DNA of 40,680 nt, from positions 1 through 40,680 of the forward strand of contig JAHDGY010000018.1 in the NCBI GenBank assembly GCA_020631555.1, read 5' to 3'. The notes under the pieces were generated by a model. That model did no database searches. It was not told the DNA's origin and worked only from the letters and a program-made list of their open reading frames with translations. This DNA comes from Flavobacteriales bacterium (GTDB lineage: Bacteria; Bacteroidota; Bacteroidia; Flavobacteriales_D; Parvicellaceae). Shown here one piece after another: positions 1 to 8,372 of the stretch (position 1 is the stretch's first letter; every line of letters starts with the position of its first letter). Made by a program: the position numbers and the translations under genes.

Positions 1-2
1 AA

Positions 3-173
3 TTATTGAAAACTCCAGCAATAACCAGACACACTAATCTGGACACTACCGAAAATCACGTGGACAAGTACACGCATTCGCTGAACGAAAGCAATTGCTT
101 TTCTTCAAGAATGGAGGTTGTAAAACGACGAATCAATGGAACTGCACAATTTAAGCTGTACAGATTATCCTAG
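3..173 (+). pseudogene. C-terminal remnant of a possible ISL3-family transposase
   Basis: An open frame runs in from the window edge and stops with TAG at 171-173, giving 56 residues without an obvious start. The last 20 or so residues (MEVVKRRINGTAQFKLYRLS) align by eye with the typical ISL3/IS204 transposase end, which has the pattern R-L-K-x-I-K-R-x-M-Y-G-x-A-K-F-x-L-L-R. The expected catalytic V-E-G just before this segment is not visible; the residues there read NESNCFSS. If the assignment is right, the copy is degenerate. The rest of the element lies outside the window, so this rests on recalled family patterns and a short match. It could instead be the tail of an unrelated gene. Confidence 0.35.
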
Positions 174-198
174 TGATTGAATGGAACAAAAAAAGAAT

Positions 199-1824
199 CT
201 AAGCCTTGTAAATCATGTCGTCATCCATCGCGCTAGTGACAACATGGTATCTTGGATCATCCACAGACCTCTCGATAATTGCATCGAACTTATCATTCGC
301 TTTCATGAGCAAATCAATACACTCAGGACTTAGGTGCTTGAGTCTAACCTTCTTGCCTACATCCAGATATCTACTAGCCATTCCTCGCACAGCTTCAATT
401 CCTGAATGATCACTAACTCGGGATTCGATAAAGTCAACTTCTATCGCTACCGGATCCCCCTTAAAATCAAACTTAGCCATGAATGTCTGCACAGAACCAA
501 AGAACAGTGGACCCCATATTTCATAAACTTTTGTCCCATCAGATTTTAATCGCTTCCTAGCCCGAATCATTGTCGCGTTTTTCCAAGCAAACACTAAAGC
601 TGAAATAATTACTCCGACCAGAACCGCAATTGCCAAATCTTGCCAAACCGTAATCGCTGAAACTGCAATAAGTACAACAGCATCGGACAGCGGAATTTTA
701 TTCAATATTCTAAAACTACTCCACGCAAAAGTCCCAATTACCACCATGAACATTACACCTACCAATGCCGCAATGGGAATTTGCTCAATCAACGGCGCAG
801 CGAATAAGACAAAAGCCAATAATGCTGCCGCTGCAACAATTCCAGATAATCTACCACGCCCTCCTGAATTAACATTAATTATAGATTGTCCAATCATGGC
901 ACAACCACCCATTCCTCCAAAAAGACCATTTAAAATATTCGCACCACCCTGTGCAACGCATTCTCGGTTCCCACTTCCTCGTGAGTCTGTAATATCGTCA
1001 ATTAAATTCAGCGTCATTAATGACTCGATTAATCCAACAGCCGCTAATAAAACTGCAGTTGAAAAAACCAGATCCCAGTGACCAGAAACAGAATCGAGTA
1101 AACCAAATAACTGAAATTGAAACTTTGGAAGTTCCCCTGCCAAACCAGTTCCTCCTCCACTCTTAATAAACGAAGCAACGGTTGGCACTTCCATTCCGGA
1201 GAAGATTGTTAAACAAGCAACAACCACAATTGCAGTAAGAGCGGCAGGAACCTTTTTGGTAATTTTTGACAAACCAAACATTATTCCCATTGTTAGCCCA
1301 ACCAGTCCTAACATAATTAAAAGAGGCTCCGTATCCATAAATTGTTTGCCCGCTTTCGTATTGACCTTGAACATCTCTAACTGAGCTAAAAAGATCACTA
1401 TTGCCAACCCATTTACAAATCCCATCATTACCGGATGAGGAATTAAACGCACAAATTTTCCCAGTTTAAATATGCCTGCAGCAATTTGTAACGCACCAAC
1501 AATCAACAACGTGATGAACAACCATTGGACCCCAAGATTTTGAATTGGGTCTGCCATTCCCAAACCTACTTCATTTCCCTTCTGAATTAAATGAACCATG
1601 ACAACTGCCATTGCCCCGGTCGCTCCTGAAATCATTCCAGGTCTTCCACCAAAAACAGCAGTAATTAAGCCCATAATAAAGGCTCCATAAAGACCAACAA
1701 GCGGATCAATTCCCGCAACAAATGCAAATGCAACCGCCTCGGGAACCAAAGCTAGAGCTACTGTAAGTCCTGAAAAAACATCATCTTTTGGATTGACGGT
1801 AAAGCTACTAAGCAATCTTTTCAT
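199..1824 (-). CDS. SulP-family inorganic anion transporter with STAS domain
   Basis: This 541-residue inner-membrane protein matches SulP transporters, which move sulfate, bicarbonate or related anions. The N-terminal three quarters is a run of hydrophobic helices. The family-typical start is present (GLTVALALVPEAVAFAFVAG, near residues 19-38), as is the glycine-rich GGMGGCAMIGQSIINVNSGG in the middle. A cytoplasmic STAS domain follows from about residue 435, with a DHSG segment where STAS domains carry the conserved phosphorylatable region. Length is normal for the family. The substrate cannot be read from the sequence; bicarbonate and sulfate are both possible. The ATG at 1824 lies directly before the first hydrophobic segment. 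The gene stands alone, separated from tamB by 78 bases that hold a candidate promoter box. Confidence 0.93.
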   Translation of the reverse strand: MKRLLSSFTVNPKDDVFSGLTVALALVPEAVAFAFVAGIDPLVGLYGAFIMGLITAVFGGRPGMISGATGAMAVVMVHLIQKGNEVGLGMADPIQNLGVQWLFITLLIVGALQIAAGIFKLGKFVRLIPHPVMMGFVNGLAIVIFLAQLEMFKVNTKAGKQFMDTEPLLIMLGLVGLTMGIMFGLSKITKKVPAALTAIVVVACLTIFSGMEVPTVASFIKSGGGTGLAGELPKFQFQLFGLLDSVSGHWDLVFSTAVLLAAVGLIESLMTLNLIDDITDSRGSGNRECVAQGGANILNGLFGGMGGCAMIGQSIINVNSGGRGRLSGIVAAAALLAFVLFAAPLIEQIPIAALVGVMFMVVIGTFAWSSFRILNKIPLSDAVVLIAVSAITVWQDLAIAVLVGVIISALVFAWKNATMIRARKRLKSDGTKVYEIWGPLFFGSVQTFMAKFDFKGDPVAIEVDFIESRVSDHSGIEAVRGMASRYLDVGKKVRLKHLSPECIDLLMKANDKFDAIIERSVDDPRYHVVTSAMDDDMIYKA

Positions 1825-1847
1825 CGTAAGAGCAATTCAAAAAACTG

Positions 1848-1855
1848 CAAACCTA
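1848..1855 (-). promoter_or_regulatory. Candidate Bacteroidota -7 box for the SulP gene
   Basis: On the minus strand this reads TAGGTTTG, an exact match to the TAnnTTTG box of Bacteroidota housekeeping promoters. It sits 23 bases before the SulP start codon. A TTG lies 15 bases further upstream, which is a short spacing for the -33 element, so the upstream half is weak. Confidence 0.35.
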
Positions 1856-1902
1856 CCATTTTAATCGCAACAAAGTAAATTCTGCTACGCTACCCAGCAA
1901 TA

Positions 1903-4900
1903 TTAATCTTTGGATCTAGAAAATCGAGATTTTACTCCCTCCCAAAATTCACTAAACTTATAGTATTCGGTGCGGTAAAACAATCCTACACCTTGAGTAT
2001 ATCTCCCCTGTTCATTAATCGCATCGTATTCATTGGACCTATTGAATGCCCTTACTCTGAATGATCCTTCCTGATTAAGTCTGTACTCAATATTAACATC
2101 ACCGATTATGCTGTTTGGATTGTTATTAATTTCATTACCCGTAGAGTAACCAAAATTACCATTGACGGTTACCTTATCGTTGAACAATTGGGTAGTTAGT
2201 TCAACTGCCATCTCCCTATTACTTTGCTCGTCTTCAAACTCGTAGTTTAGGCCGACCTCAAGCTTATCATTAAAATTAGACAGCCAATTACCCAGCTGAT
2301 TTGATATCGCTTCTCTCGTCGATTCGGTCAGAATTGTTGCCAAATTCGCCCCATTTTCAGCACTTACTCTTGGTATAAATTGATTAAAAAGTAACAGGGC
2401 AAACACCTGCCGATTAAGCTCTTGCTCCGTTTCAATTAAACTGCGCAAGGCGGCTCGAGCATCTTCATCAGACCGAGGTAGGTTGATTCCGAAATTCAGC
2501 TCGGGATTAAACAAATTGTCCGTCAAATTCAACTGGCATTCTACCATAGTTTTTCTTTTATACCTATCCCTATCCGATTCCGGCATGATGCTATATATCG
2601 AGGCTTTTACATCATAAATAGCCTGAAGATTTATATCTGCATTGTATGGATCTCCGTACCAAGCAATTGTTCCTCCTTCGGCTAACCTAAATTTTTTGCT
2701 GATAATATCATTGAGAGTAAACGTATAATGACCATCATCCACCTCGTAAACCCCATACATATTGAAATGATTGTACCGATCTATGTCTAGTGTCAAATTT
2801 CCCGTTCCAACGCAATATATCTGGTCACCAACCAAGTCATCAAACACCAAATTTATCTCCGTATCATTTGTAACATCAAGCTTAAAATTCATAGAAATTC
2901 CATCGAGATCCACTTCATACTCTTCTTCAGTATCTGATGTATTAATGAACTTTACAAATTCCTCTAACTTCACCTCTGTGGCGCCATACAAAGGCAGCGT
3001 AATATTCGTTCCCTTCTCTGTCCTGGCATACACTTCAATGACTAAATCGTTTACCTTATCGTACGAAATATCGGTACCCCCCGTAACCAATGCTGTTCCG
3101 TAGTACAAAGGGTTATGTTCATATTCTGTATTCAAACACAAAAACGGGCGATCCATTTCGAGAGAAAAATCGTAGGATAAGTCTTGAAATTGAGTGTGGA
3201 ATATTGAGCCATTCATTAAACTCACCACCCCGTTGGCATCGGTTATTGGCACCCGATCAACAAAAATTGCATCTTTCTCTACTTTTATTGGAACCTCACC
3301 AAGTACCTGATATACAGTATTCAGAAAATCTACTTTGATATTTGTGTTGTGGGCTACTATTTCTCCTTGAATTTCAGGCGAAGCCATTATCCCTCCAACC
3401 GTCAACGCCCCACTCACCAATCCTGAAAGTTCAGAAAAACCATCGGGAATTAGAGGTTCAATATTTGCAAGATTAGTCCCAGGAATATTAATTGACACAT
3501 CTAAAGCATTGTCTCCGTGCAGTCCAATGCCTCCTCCAATGGTTAATTCCTGAGTACCGTTTTTAGTTAAATTTCCATCAACTTGTAAAGTTTTATCCTT
3601 CGTACTGTATTCTGATCTTACCGCCACATCGCCCAGTACATAACCTTGATAACCAACACTATAAATATTTATCAATCCTTCACACCGAAAATCACTAGAC
3701 TCTGCTATGTGCATCTTGGCATTTCCTACAACAACACCATGATAATCTTCAGCTTCATTTAAATTTAAAACTTTGGCTATATCCGTAATAAACAAATTTT
3801 CCATGGCAACTCCCACTTCATTTCCACCTTGAGAACCAAATGATGACAATACAGCTAATGACGAGGAAGTCCCAAACTTTATCATTCTGAGGGTATCGGA
3901 CTGAACCAATCCGGAATCGACAGCAATATGAGTTGAATCCATATCCCATCGATCCCCATTTAAATAAAAATGCGACGAACTAGCCAGATCAAAATCAAAT
4001 TCACTCTGTGTTTTCCAAAATCCCTGTCCAGCAATAAGTGAAGTATCTTCACCCTCCACCCATGAAAAACTCCCTCCAATGTTGTCCTGATAGGCATCTA
4101 GTAAAAGTTTAGTATTATCCAAAAAAGCACCATTGGCAATTTCTATCCTTTGAGCTGAAACTGTTGTAATCATGGCCCCTACAAATTCATCAGATTTCAT
4201 ATCAATCTGATGGAGGGTTCGGTCCCAGAGAGTAACAGAATCACTTTGAATATCCAACTTTAGTTTTCCCATATGAGAATTAAATTGTCCATTCACCAGA
4301 GTACCATTGGCAATCTTAATATTTGGATCAACTACATTACTGAAAAATGAAAAGTCCTTTATATCTAATGCAAAATCAAACTCCTGACCAACAGTTCCAT
4401 AATAACCGTCCCCCACCATTGACGGCACAATGCTACTTAACAGGCCATGAAAATCGGTTGGAAGCGAATTAAACCACACTTGACCTTCAATTTCTGCATC
4501 AAGTGGATCGCTATGCAGGTTGATTTTACGGTGCTCCTGAGCCAACCACTCTGAAGTCAAAACAAAATCGTGAATTTCATACTCCTGCTGACCTTTAACA
4601 TAATAAAGCTCATGAAATTCAACGGTTCCGTCAAATTCGTCAATGCCAAGCCCCTCTCCAGACACCTTAAATATTCCGCATAGGGTTTCGTCTTCGTCTC
4701 TTTCCAAAATATGCAGTGCCTTTAAATAGGCATTGTTAACAATCAAATCAAAATTCATAATTGGCTTTCGACCTGTAAAATCGATTCGCCCATGGTAGTT
4801 TGCGGCGAGATTTTCATCATTAACCTGTACGTATCCATCAAATATCTTATTCGCCATAGTCGCATCCAGAAGAATATCTTCATAACGATATCCGTTGGCC

Positions 4901-6348
4901 TCCAGATAGTCTATCGTACCGGCCATTGTAATCTCTAAGTTTTCAATGTCAAATCCTTTTCCTTTGATTTGAAGCGAGTTAAATGTTTTTCCAAAAACAT
5001 CTTGCCCTAATAAAAGCCCCAAATTCAATTCTTGACACGCAAGTTCTCCTTCATAATGAACTATATCATGAACCGAATGAAAATTCAAATAGGTACAGGC
5101 AGCTCCTATGTTACTGGAAACATCTGCACCAACAACCAAATCTTTTGGAGTTCCTGCCACCATTCCTTCAATTGTAATTTTTCCGAGAGGTGCCAGATAC
5201 GAAATCAAGCCCTGATCAATTAACGAATCTAAAAATGGGACTTTAAGGGAGCTTAGTGCTTCAGCCGACAAACTAGATTCCTTCAGCGTACCAATAAACT
5301 CAGAATTCCAAAAATCAACCACATTTTTCCAAACTACATCTCCGTTCAATTTTAAGTAGTTTTCGACAGTCAAATTCAGGTCTGTTGCATAAAAGTCGTT
5401 AACCGTTCCGTCTACGTGACCAAATACTAAAGCCATAGCTGTTGACCTTTGAAATACAGGGGCAAAAAACGCTAAATCACTCAAAGCAAGATGTGATTCC
5501 AAAATATCCGACTTCATTACTACTTTGTCGTTGTACTCTAAAAAGTCACCAAATCTCTCAAAATTGAGTTCCACATAATCATTTGCAATTATTGATTGAG
5601 GAGTTTTAATTCGTAAATTCTCCACTCTTATTTGCGTAGACGAAACCTTAGCCAAGCCCTTAAAATCTTCTAACTTAAAGCCCGACTTTTCAATGCAACT
5701 CAATGATTGAATTTGACCGACAACGCCATCACCATCAAGTTTCAAATTAGCAGCATTCAACCAAATATTCGAGGCGTCAATAAATTGATAGTCAATTCCA
5801 AATTCAGCAGTATCTTCATTGTGGTCATGATATAAAAACCGAACATTTTCGAGGGCCAGTTGATCTAAATGGAGCTTGAAATCACTAGCAGACGAATCCT
5901 GATTATCATCTCCAAATGCATCAAGTATGAATTCTAGGTTAAGGTCGTCTGATCCTTTATACTGTTGCAACTTAACTGTTGAACCAGATAGAAAAATCGA
6001 TTTGACCTCAAAATCGAGTTTATCTAAATCAATGTTTCCAATGTTGACTGCTAAAATCTCTGAATAAATCAAAGTATCTCGTAAGAAATCCTCTACGTAA
6101 ATATTCTCGCAATAAATACCATCAATAATATCATATCCTAACCTGTCGATTTTTACAGATGTATTTAGACGATCAGACAAGTAATCTACGGTCCAATCAA
6201 CAGTTTTATTGACAACAAAGGGAACTTGAATTGCAAAAAAGCAGAACAAGGCAATTGCCATGATCAATTCTACTAAATGAACGCAAATTCGTCCTGCTAT
6301 TTTGAGTGTATTTTTGATACTTTTGAAGCCCTTAAAACTTACAAGCAT
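1903..6348 (-). CDS. tamB: TamB-like translocation and assembly module protein (DUF490)
   Basis: This giant protein (1481 residues from the chosen start) has one N-terminal membrane anchor at about residues 25-46, a long stretch of beta-rich repeats and a C-terminal TamB domain over roughly the last 450 residues. The segment LNLTDNLFNPELNFGINLPR with the following SDEDARAALRSLI is characteristic of the Bacteroidota form. TamB proteins bridge the periplasm and serve outer-membrane protein insertion or lipid transport. The frame stays open to 6447, but those extra codons are antisense to the conserved N-terminus of tsaD. I therefore chose the ATG at 6348, which keeps the basic stretch before the membrane helix. 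An ATG at 6261 is also possible. The gene is divergent from tsaD, with which it overlaps or nearly overlaps. Confidence 0.9.
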   Translation of the reverse strand: MLVSFKGFKSIKNTLKIAGRICVHLVELIMAIALFCFFAIQVPFVVNKTVDWTVDYLSDRLNTSVKIDRLGYDIIDGIYCENIYVEDFLRDTLIYSEILAVNIGNIDLDKLDFEVKSIFLSGSTVKLQQYKGSDDLNLEFILDAFGDDNQDSSASDFKLHLDQLALENVRFLYHDHNEDTAEFGIDYQFIDASNIWLNAANLKLDGDGVVGQIQSLSCIEKSGFKLEDFKGLAKVSSTQIRVENLRIKTPQSIIANDYVELNFERFGDFLEYNDKVVMKSDILESHLALSDLAFFAPVFQRSTAMALVFGHVDGTVNDFYATDLNLTVENYLKLNGDVVWKNVVDFWNSEFIGTLKESSLSAEALSSLKVPFLDSLIDQGLISYLAPLGKITIEGMVAGTPKDLVVGADVSSNIGAACTYLNFHSVHDIVHYEGELACQELNLGLLLGQDVFGKTFNSLQIKGKGFDIENLEITMAGTIDYLEANGYRYEDILLDATMANKIFDGYVQVNDENLAANYHGRIDFTGRKPIMNFDLIVNNAYLKALHILERDEDETLCGIFKVSGEGLGIDEFDGTVEFHELYYVKGQQEYEIHDFVLTSEWLAQEHRKINLHSDPLDAEIEGQVWFNSLPTDFHGLLSSIVPSMVGDGYYGTVGQEFDFALDIKDFSFFSNVVDPNIKIANGTLVNGQFNSHMGKLKLDIQSDSVTLWDRTLHQIDMKSDEFVGAMITTVSAQRIEIANGAFLDNTKLLLDAYQDNIGGSFSWVEGEDTSLIAGQGFWKTQSEFDFDLASSSHFYLNGDRWDMDSTHIAVDSGLVQSDTLRMIKFGTSSSLAVLSSFGSQGGNEVGVAMENLFITDIAKVLNLNEAEDYHGVVVGNAKMHIAESSDFRCEGLINIYSVGYQGYVLGDVAVRSEYSTKDKTLQVDGNLTKNGTQELTIGGGIGLHGDNALDVSINIPGTNLANIEPLIPDGFSELSGLVSGALTVGGIMASPEIQGEIVAHNTNIKVDFLNTVYQVLGEVPIKVEKDAIFVDRVPITDANGVVSLMNGSIFHTQFQDLSYDFSLEMDRPFLCLNTEYEHNPLYYGTALVTGGTDISYDKVNDLVIEVYARTEKGTNITLPLYGATEVKLEEFVKFINTSDTEEEYEVDLDGISMNFKLDVTNDTEINLVFDDLVGDQIYCVGTGNLTLDIDRYNHFNMYGVYEVDDGHYTFTLNDIISKKFRLAEGGTIAWYGDPYNADINLQAIYDVKASIYSIMPESDRDRYKRKTMVECQLNLTDNLFNPELNFGINLPRSDEDARAALRSLIETEQELNRQVFALLLFNQFIPRVSAENGANLATILTESTREAISNQLGNWLSNFNDKLEVGLNYEFEDEQSNREMAVELTTQLFNDKVTVNGNFGYSTGNEINNNPNSIIGDVNIEYRLNQEGSFRVRAFNRSNEYDAINEQGRYTQGVGLFYRTEYYKFSEFWEGVKSRFSRSKD

Positions 6349-7381
6349 AGACAAAGATATTATCATTCTCGGCATCGAATCATCTTGTGATGATACATCC
6401 GCTGCAGTATTGCGAAATGAATCAATGCTCAGCAACGTTATTGCCAATCAAAAGGTGCATGAACAATACGGAGGTGTTGTCCCTGAACTAGCCTCTAGAG
6501 CGCATCAATCAAACATTCTGCCAGTAATAGACCAGGCCTTACAACAGGCGAAAGTGTCCAAATCGGATTTATCTGCTGTTGCAATTACTAAAGGACCTGG
6601 ACTACTTGGTTCATTACTTGTTGGAACATCCTTTGCGAAATCCTTGTCCTTAGGGCTTGAAATTCCGCTAATTGAGGTAAACCACATGAGAGGACATGTT
6701 TTGGCCCATTTTATTGGTATTGACAATCGGGCTAATCATAAACCTACATTTCCATTTCTTTGCCTTACGGTTTCCGGTGGACATACTCAGATTGTCTTGG
6801 TAAAATCCCCAATGGAAATGACAGTAATTGGCCAAACAATCGATGATGCTGCTGGTGAAGCATTTGACAAGGCCGCAAAAATGCTTGGCCTCGCATATCC
6901 AGGTGGGCCATTAGTAGATAAATTCGCAAAGCAAGGTGATCCCAATCGATTTTCGTTTAGTGTTCCAAAAGTTGATAATCTAGATTATAGTTTCAGCGGT
7001 TTAAAGACACAGTTTTTGTACTTTCTCAAAGCAGAGTTAAAATCTAACGACAATTTTATCTCGTTAAACCTAAACGATATTTGTGCCTCGTTTCAAAAAC
7101 ATATTGTTAAAGTTCTACTTCAAAAGCTCGAAATTGCTGCTAAACAGCATAATATTCAAGACATTGCTATTGCTGGAGGAGTCGCCGCAAATTCAGGGTT
7201 AAGGAATGGTCTTGAAAAGTTGGCATCCAAAAATGGTTGGAGGACGTTTATTCCTGAATTTCAATTTTGTACGGACAACGCAGCCATGATAGCTGTAACT
7301 GGATATTATAAGTATTTGAACAACGATTTTGCTTCGCTAAATTTAGCTCCGCAACCTAGGCTTAAATTAGGTTTAACATGA
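6323..7381 (+). CDS. tsaD: tRNA N6-threonylcarbamoyladenosine (t6A) synthase subunit TsaD
   Basis: This is the catalytic subunit that transfers the threonylcarbamoyl group to A37 of ANN-decoding tRNAs in the cytoplasm. Family landmarks occur in order: ILGIESSCDDTSAAV at the N-terminus, the metal-binding HMRGHVLAH, GGHTQIV, DDAAGEAFDKAAKMLGL, FSGLKTQ, IAGGVAANSGLR and CTDNAAMIA. Length is normal. There is no ATG before the conserved start; the in-frame options are TTG at 6302, 6314 and 6323, all within the 5' part of divergent tamB. I use 6323 because it gives the least overlap, but it is a guess. An ATA codon at 6347 sits exactly where homologues usually begin. The stop overlaps the ATG of the next gene (ATGA), which suggests translational coupling. 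Confidence 0.94.
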   Translation: MKPLKLTSIDKDIIILGIESSCDDTSAAVLRNESMLSNVIANQKVHEQYGGVVPELASRAHQSNILPVIDQALQQAKVSKSDLSAVAITKGPGLLGSLLVGTSFAKSLSLGLEIPLIEVNHMRGHVLAHFIGIDNRANHKPTFPFLCLTVSGGHTQIVLVKSPMEMTVIGQTIDDAAGEAFDKAAKMLGLAYPGGPLVDKFAKQGDPNRFSFSVPKVDNLDYSFSGLKTQFLYFLKAELKSNDNFISLNLNDICASFQKHIVKVLLQKLEIAAKQHNIQDIAIAGGVAANSGLRNGLEKLASKNGWRTFIPEFQFCTDNAAMIAVTGYYKYLNNDFASLNLAPQPRLKLGLT

Positions 7382-7863
7382 AAACGATATATCTAATCCG
7401 CCATGCTAAATCAAACTGGAAAGAAAAGAATCAAAAAGATTTTGACCGCACCCTAAATTCGGTCGGCGAAAAAGAGGCAGAACTGATTGGAAAAGATCTT
7501 TTAAATGAACTGCCAGATTTAATGTTGATCAGCGGAGCCAAAAGAACTTTGCAAACCGCCGAGATAATTTCGGAACAACTACAAAATGAAAGCATAAAAC
7601 TGGAGGTAAACGAATCGATTTATGAAGCCTCTCCAGAAAGTATCCTAAGTACCATTCAAAGCCTAAACGAAGATTATCGCAGTATCTATTTAGTTGGTCA
7701 CAACCCTGGTATTAGCATGCTGTTAAATCTGCTTACCAACGAATCGGTAGACTTTCAAACTGCCACGGTGGCAAAAGTTATTTTATATGTAGACCAATGG
7801 TCCACCGTTTTTCCTGGAACTGGCTCAATTAATTGGGTGCGCTTTGTTTCCAACGCAGGCTAA
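7378..7863 (+). CDS. sixA: SixA-type histidine phosphatase
   Basis: This 161-residue protein of the phosphoglycerate-mutase/histidine phosphatase superfamily matches SixA. The catalytic motif IRHAKSNW places the phosphoaccepting His at residue 9. The second conserved His lies in LVGHNPG at residue 108. The Arg of the AKRTLQTAE segment fits the substrate pocket of the family. SixA acts on phosphohistidine in HPt domains in enterobacteria; the target in Bacteroidota is unknown. The start overlaps the tsaD stop by four bases, so the two are very likely one transcript. The gene ends 19 bases before the convergent ytxJ. Confidence 0.88.
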   Translation: MKTIYLIRHAKSNWKEKNQKDFDRTLNSVGEKEAELIGKDLLNELPDLMLISGAKRTLQTAEIISEQLQNESIKLEVNESIYEASPESILSTIQSLNEDYRSIYLVGHNPGISMLLNLLTNESVDFQTATVAKVILYVDQWSTVFPGTGSINWVRFVSNAG

Positions 7864-7882
7864 AAAAAATTAGACACCAAAC

Positions 7883-8248
7883 TTATTGTGCAAACTCATT
7901 TAAAGTTTTCGCATCAATTGCAGTATGGGAAGAATGATGGACAACCTCACCGTTCTTTAAAATAATTAGCTGAGGAGATTCATGCTGCACATTCAGCTCC
8001 TCTGCAATACGGTTGCTGATTTCTCGGAACGAAATTAAATCAAGCAGATAAACATCAGCTTGCCCATCTTCCAGCGAGAGATTTCCCTCAAATCTTGACT
8101 TCACCATTGATGAAATAGAGCACCTTGTACTGTGTTTGAAGATAGCCACCAAACCTGCCGACTTACCCAAAGCAACATCCAGTAAAGAATTCGAATCTAG
8201 ATCTTTCCATTTGAAAAACTGTGTGCTTTTTCGTTTAAATAAAGGCAT
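7883..8248 (-). CDS. ytxJ: YtxJ/BrxC-type monothiol bacilliredoxin
   Basis: This small thioredoxin-fold protein has 121 residues from the chosen start. It carries FKHSTRCSISSM, with the single active-site Cys at residue 43, which is the mark of the YtxJ (DUF2847) family. It also has the LILKNGEVVHHSSH strand typical of the C-terminal half. Family members are linked to the bacillithiol redox system, probably removing bacillithiol from mixed disulfides in the cytoplasm. The frame opens at 8278 with ten extra residues (MLFICPKRND), but MPLFKRK at 8248 resembles the family start better. A 12-bp perfect palindrome lies 37 bases upstream. Confidence 0.85.
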   Translation of the reverse strand: MPLFKRKSTQFFKWKDLDSNSLLDVALGKSAGLVAIFKHSTRCSISSMVKSRFEGNLSLEDGQADVYLLDLISFREISNRIAEELNVQHESPQLIILKNGEVVHHSSHTAIDAKTLNEFAQ

Positions 8249-8284
8249 ATCATTTCGTTTGGGACAAATAAACAACAATAATAT

Positions 8285-8296
8285 CTAAACGTTTAG
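8285..8296. promoter_or_regulatory. 12-bp perfect palindrome upstream of ytxJ
   Basis: The sequence CTAAACGTTTAG is a perfect palindrome without a spacer, placed in the intergenic space before ytxJ. Its position and shape fit a dimeric repressor operator; the centre AAACGTTT resembles LacI/PurR-type sites. No regulator of that type is seen in the window. A chance palindrome of this length in AT-rich DNA is possible. Confidence 0.3.
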
Positions 8297-8372
8297 CAAA
8301 CATGCGACAGATCCCCTTTTATACATTAGGCTGACCAACATTAAATCGCCCAAAAGCATTGCTACAATTTAT

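Noticed and set aside
746-1081. 111-codon plus-strand frame inside the SulP gene
   Set aside because: It is the shadow of a strongly supported transporter gene and shows low-complexity Asn/Ala/Pro content without any family signature.
6349-6447. N-terminal extension of tamB to 6447
   Set aside because: These codons are antisense to the conserved TsaD start (ESSCDDTS), and the peptide has no TamB-like feature; the ATG at 6348 keeps the basic region and membrane helix.
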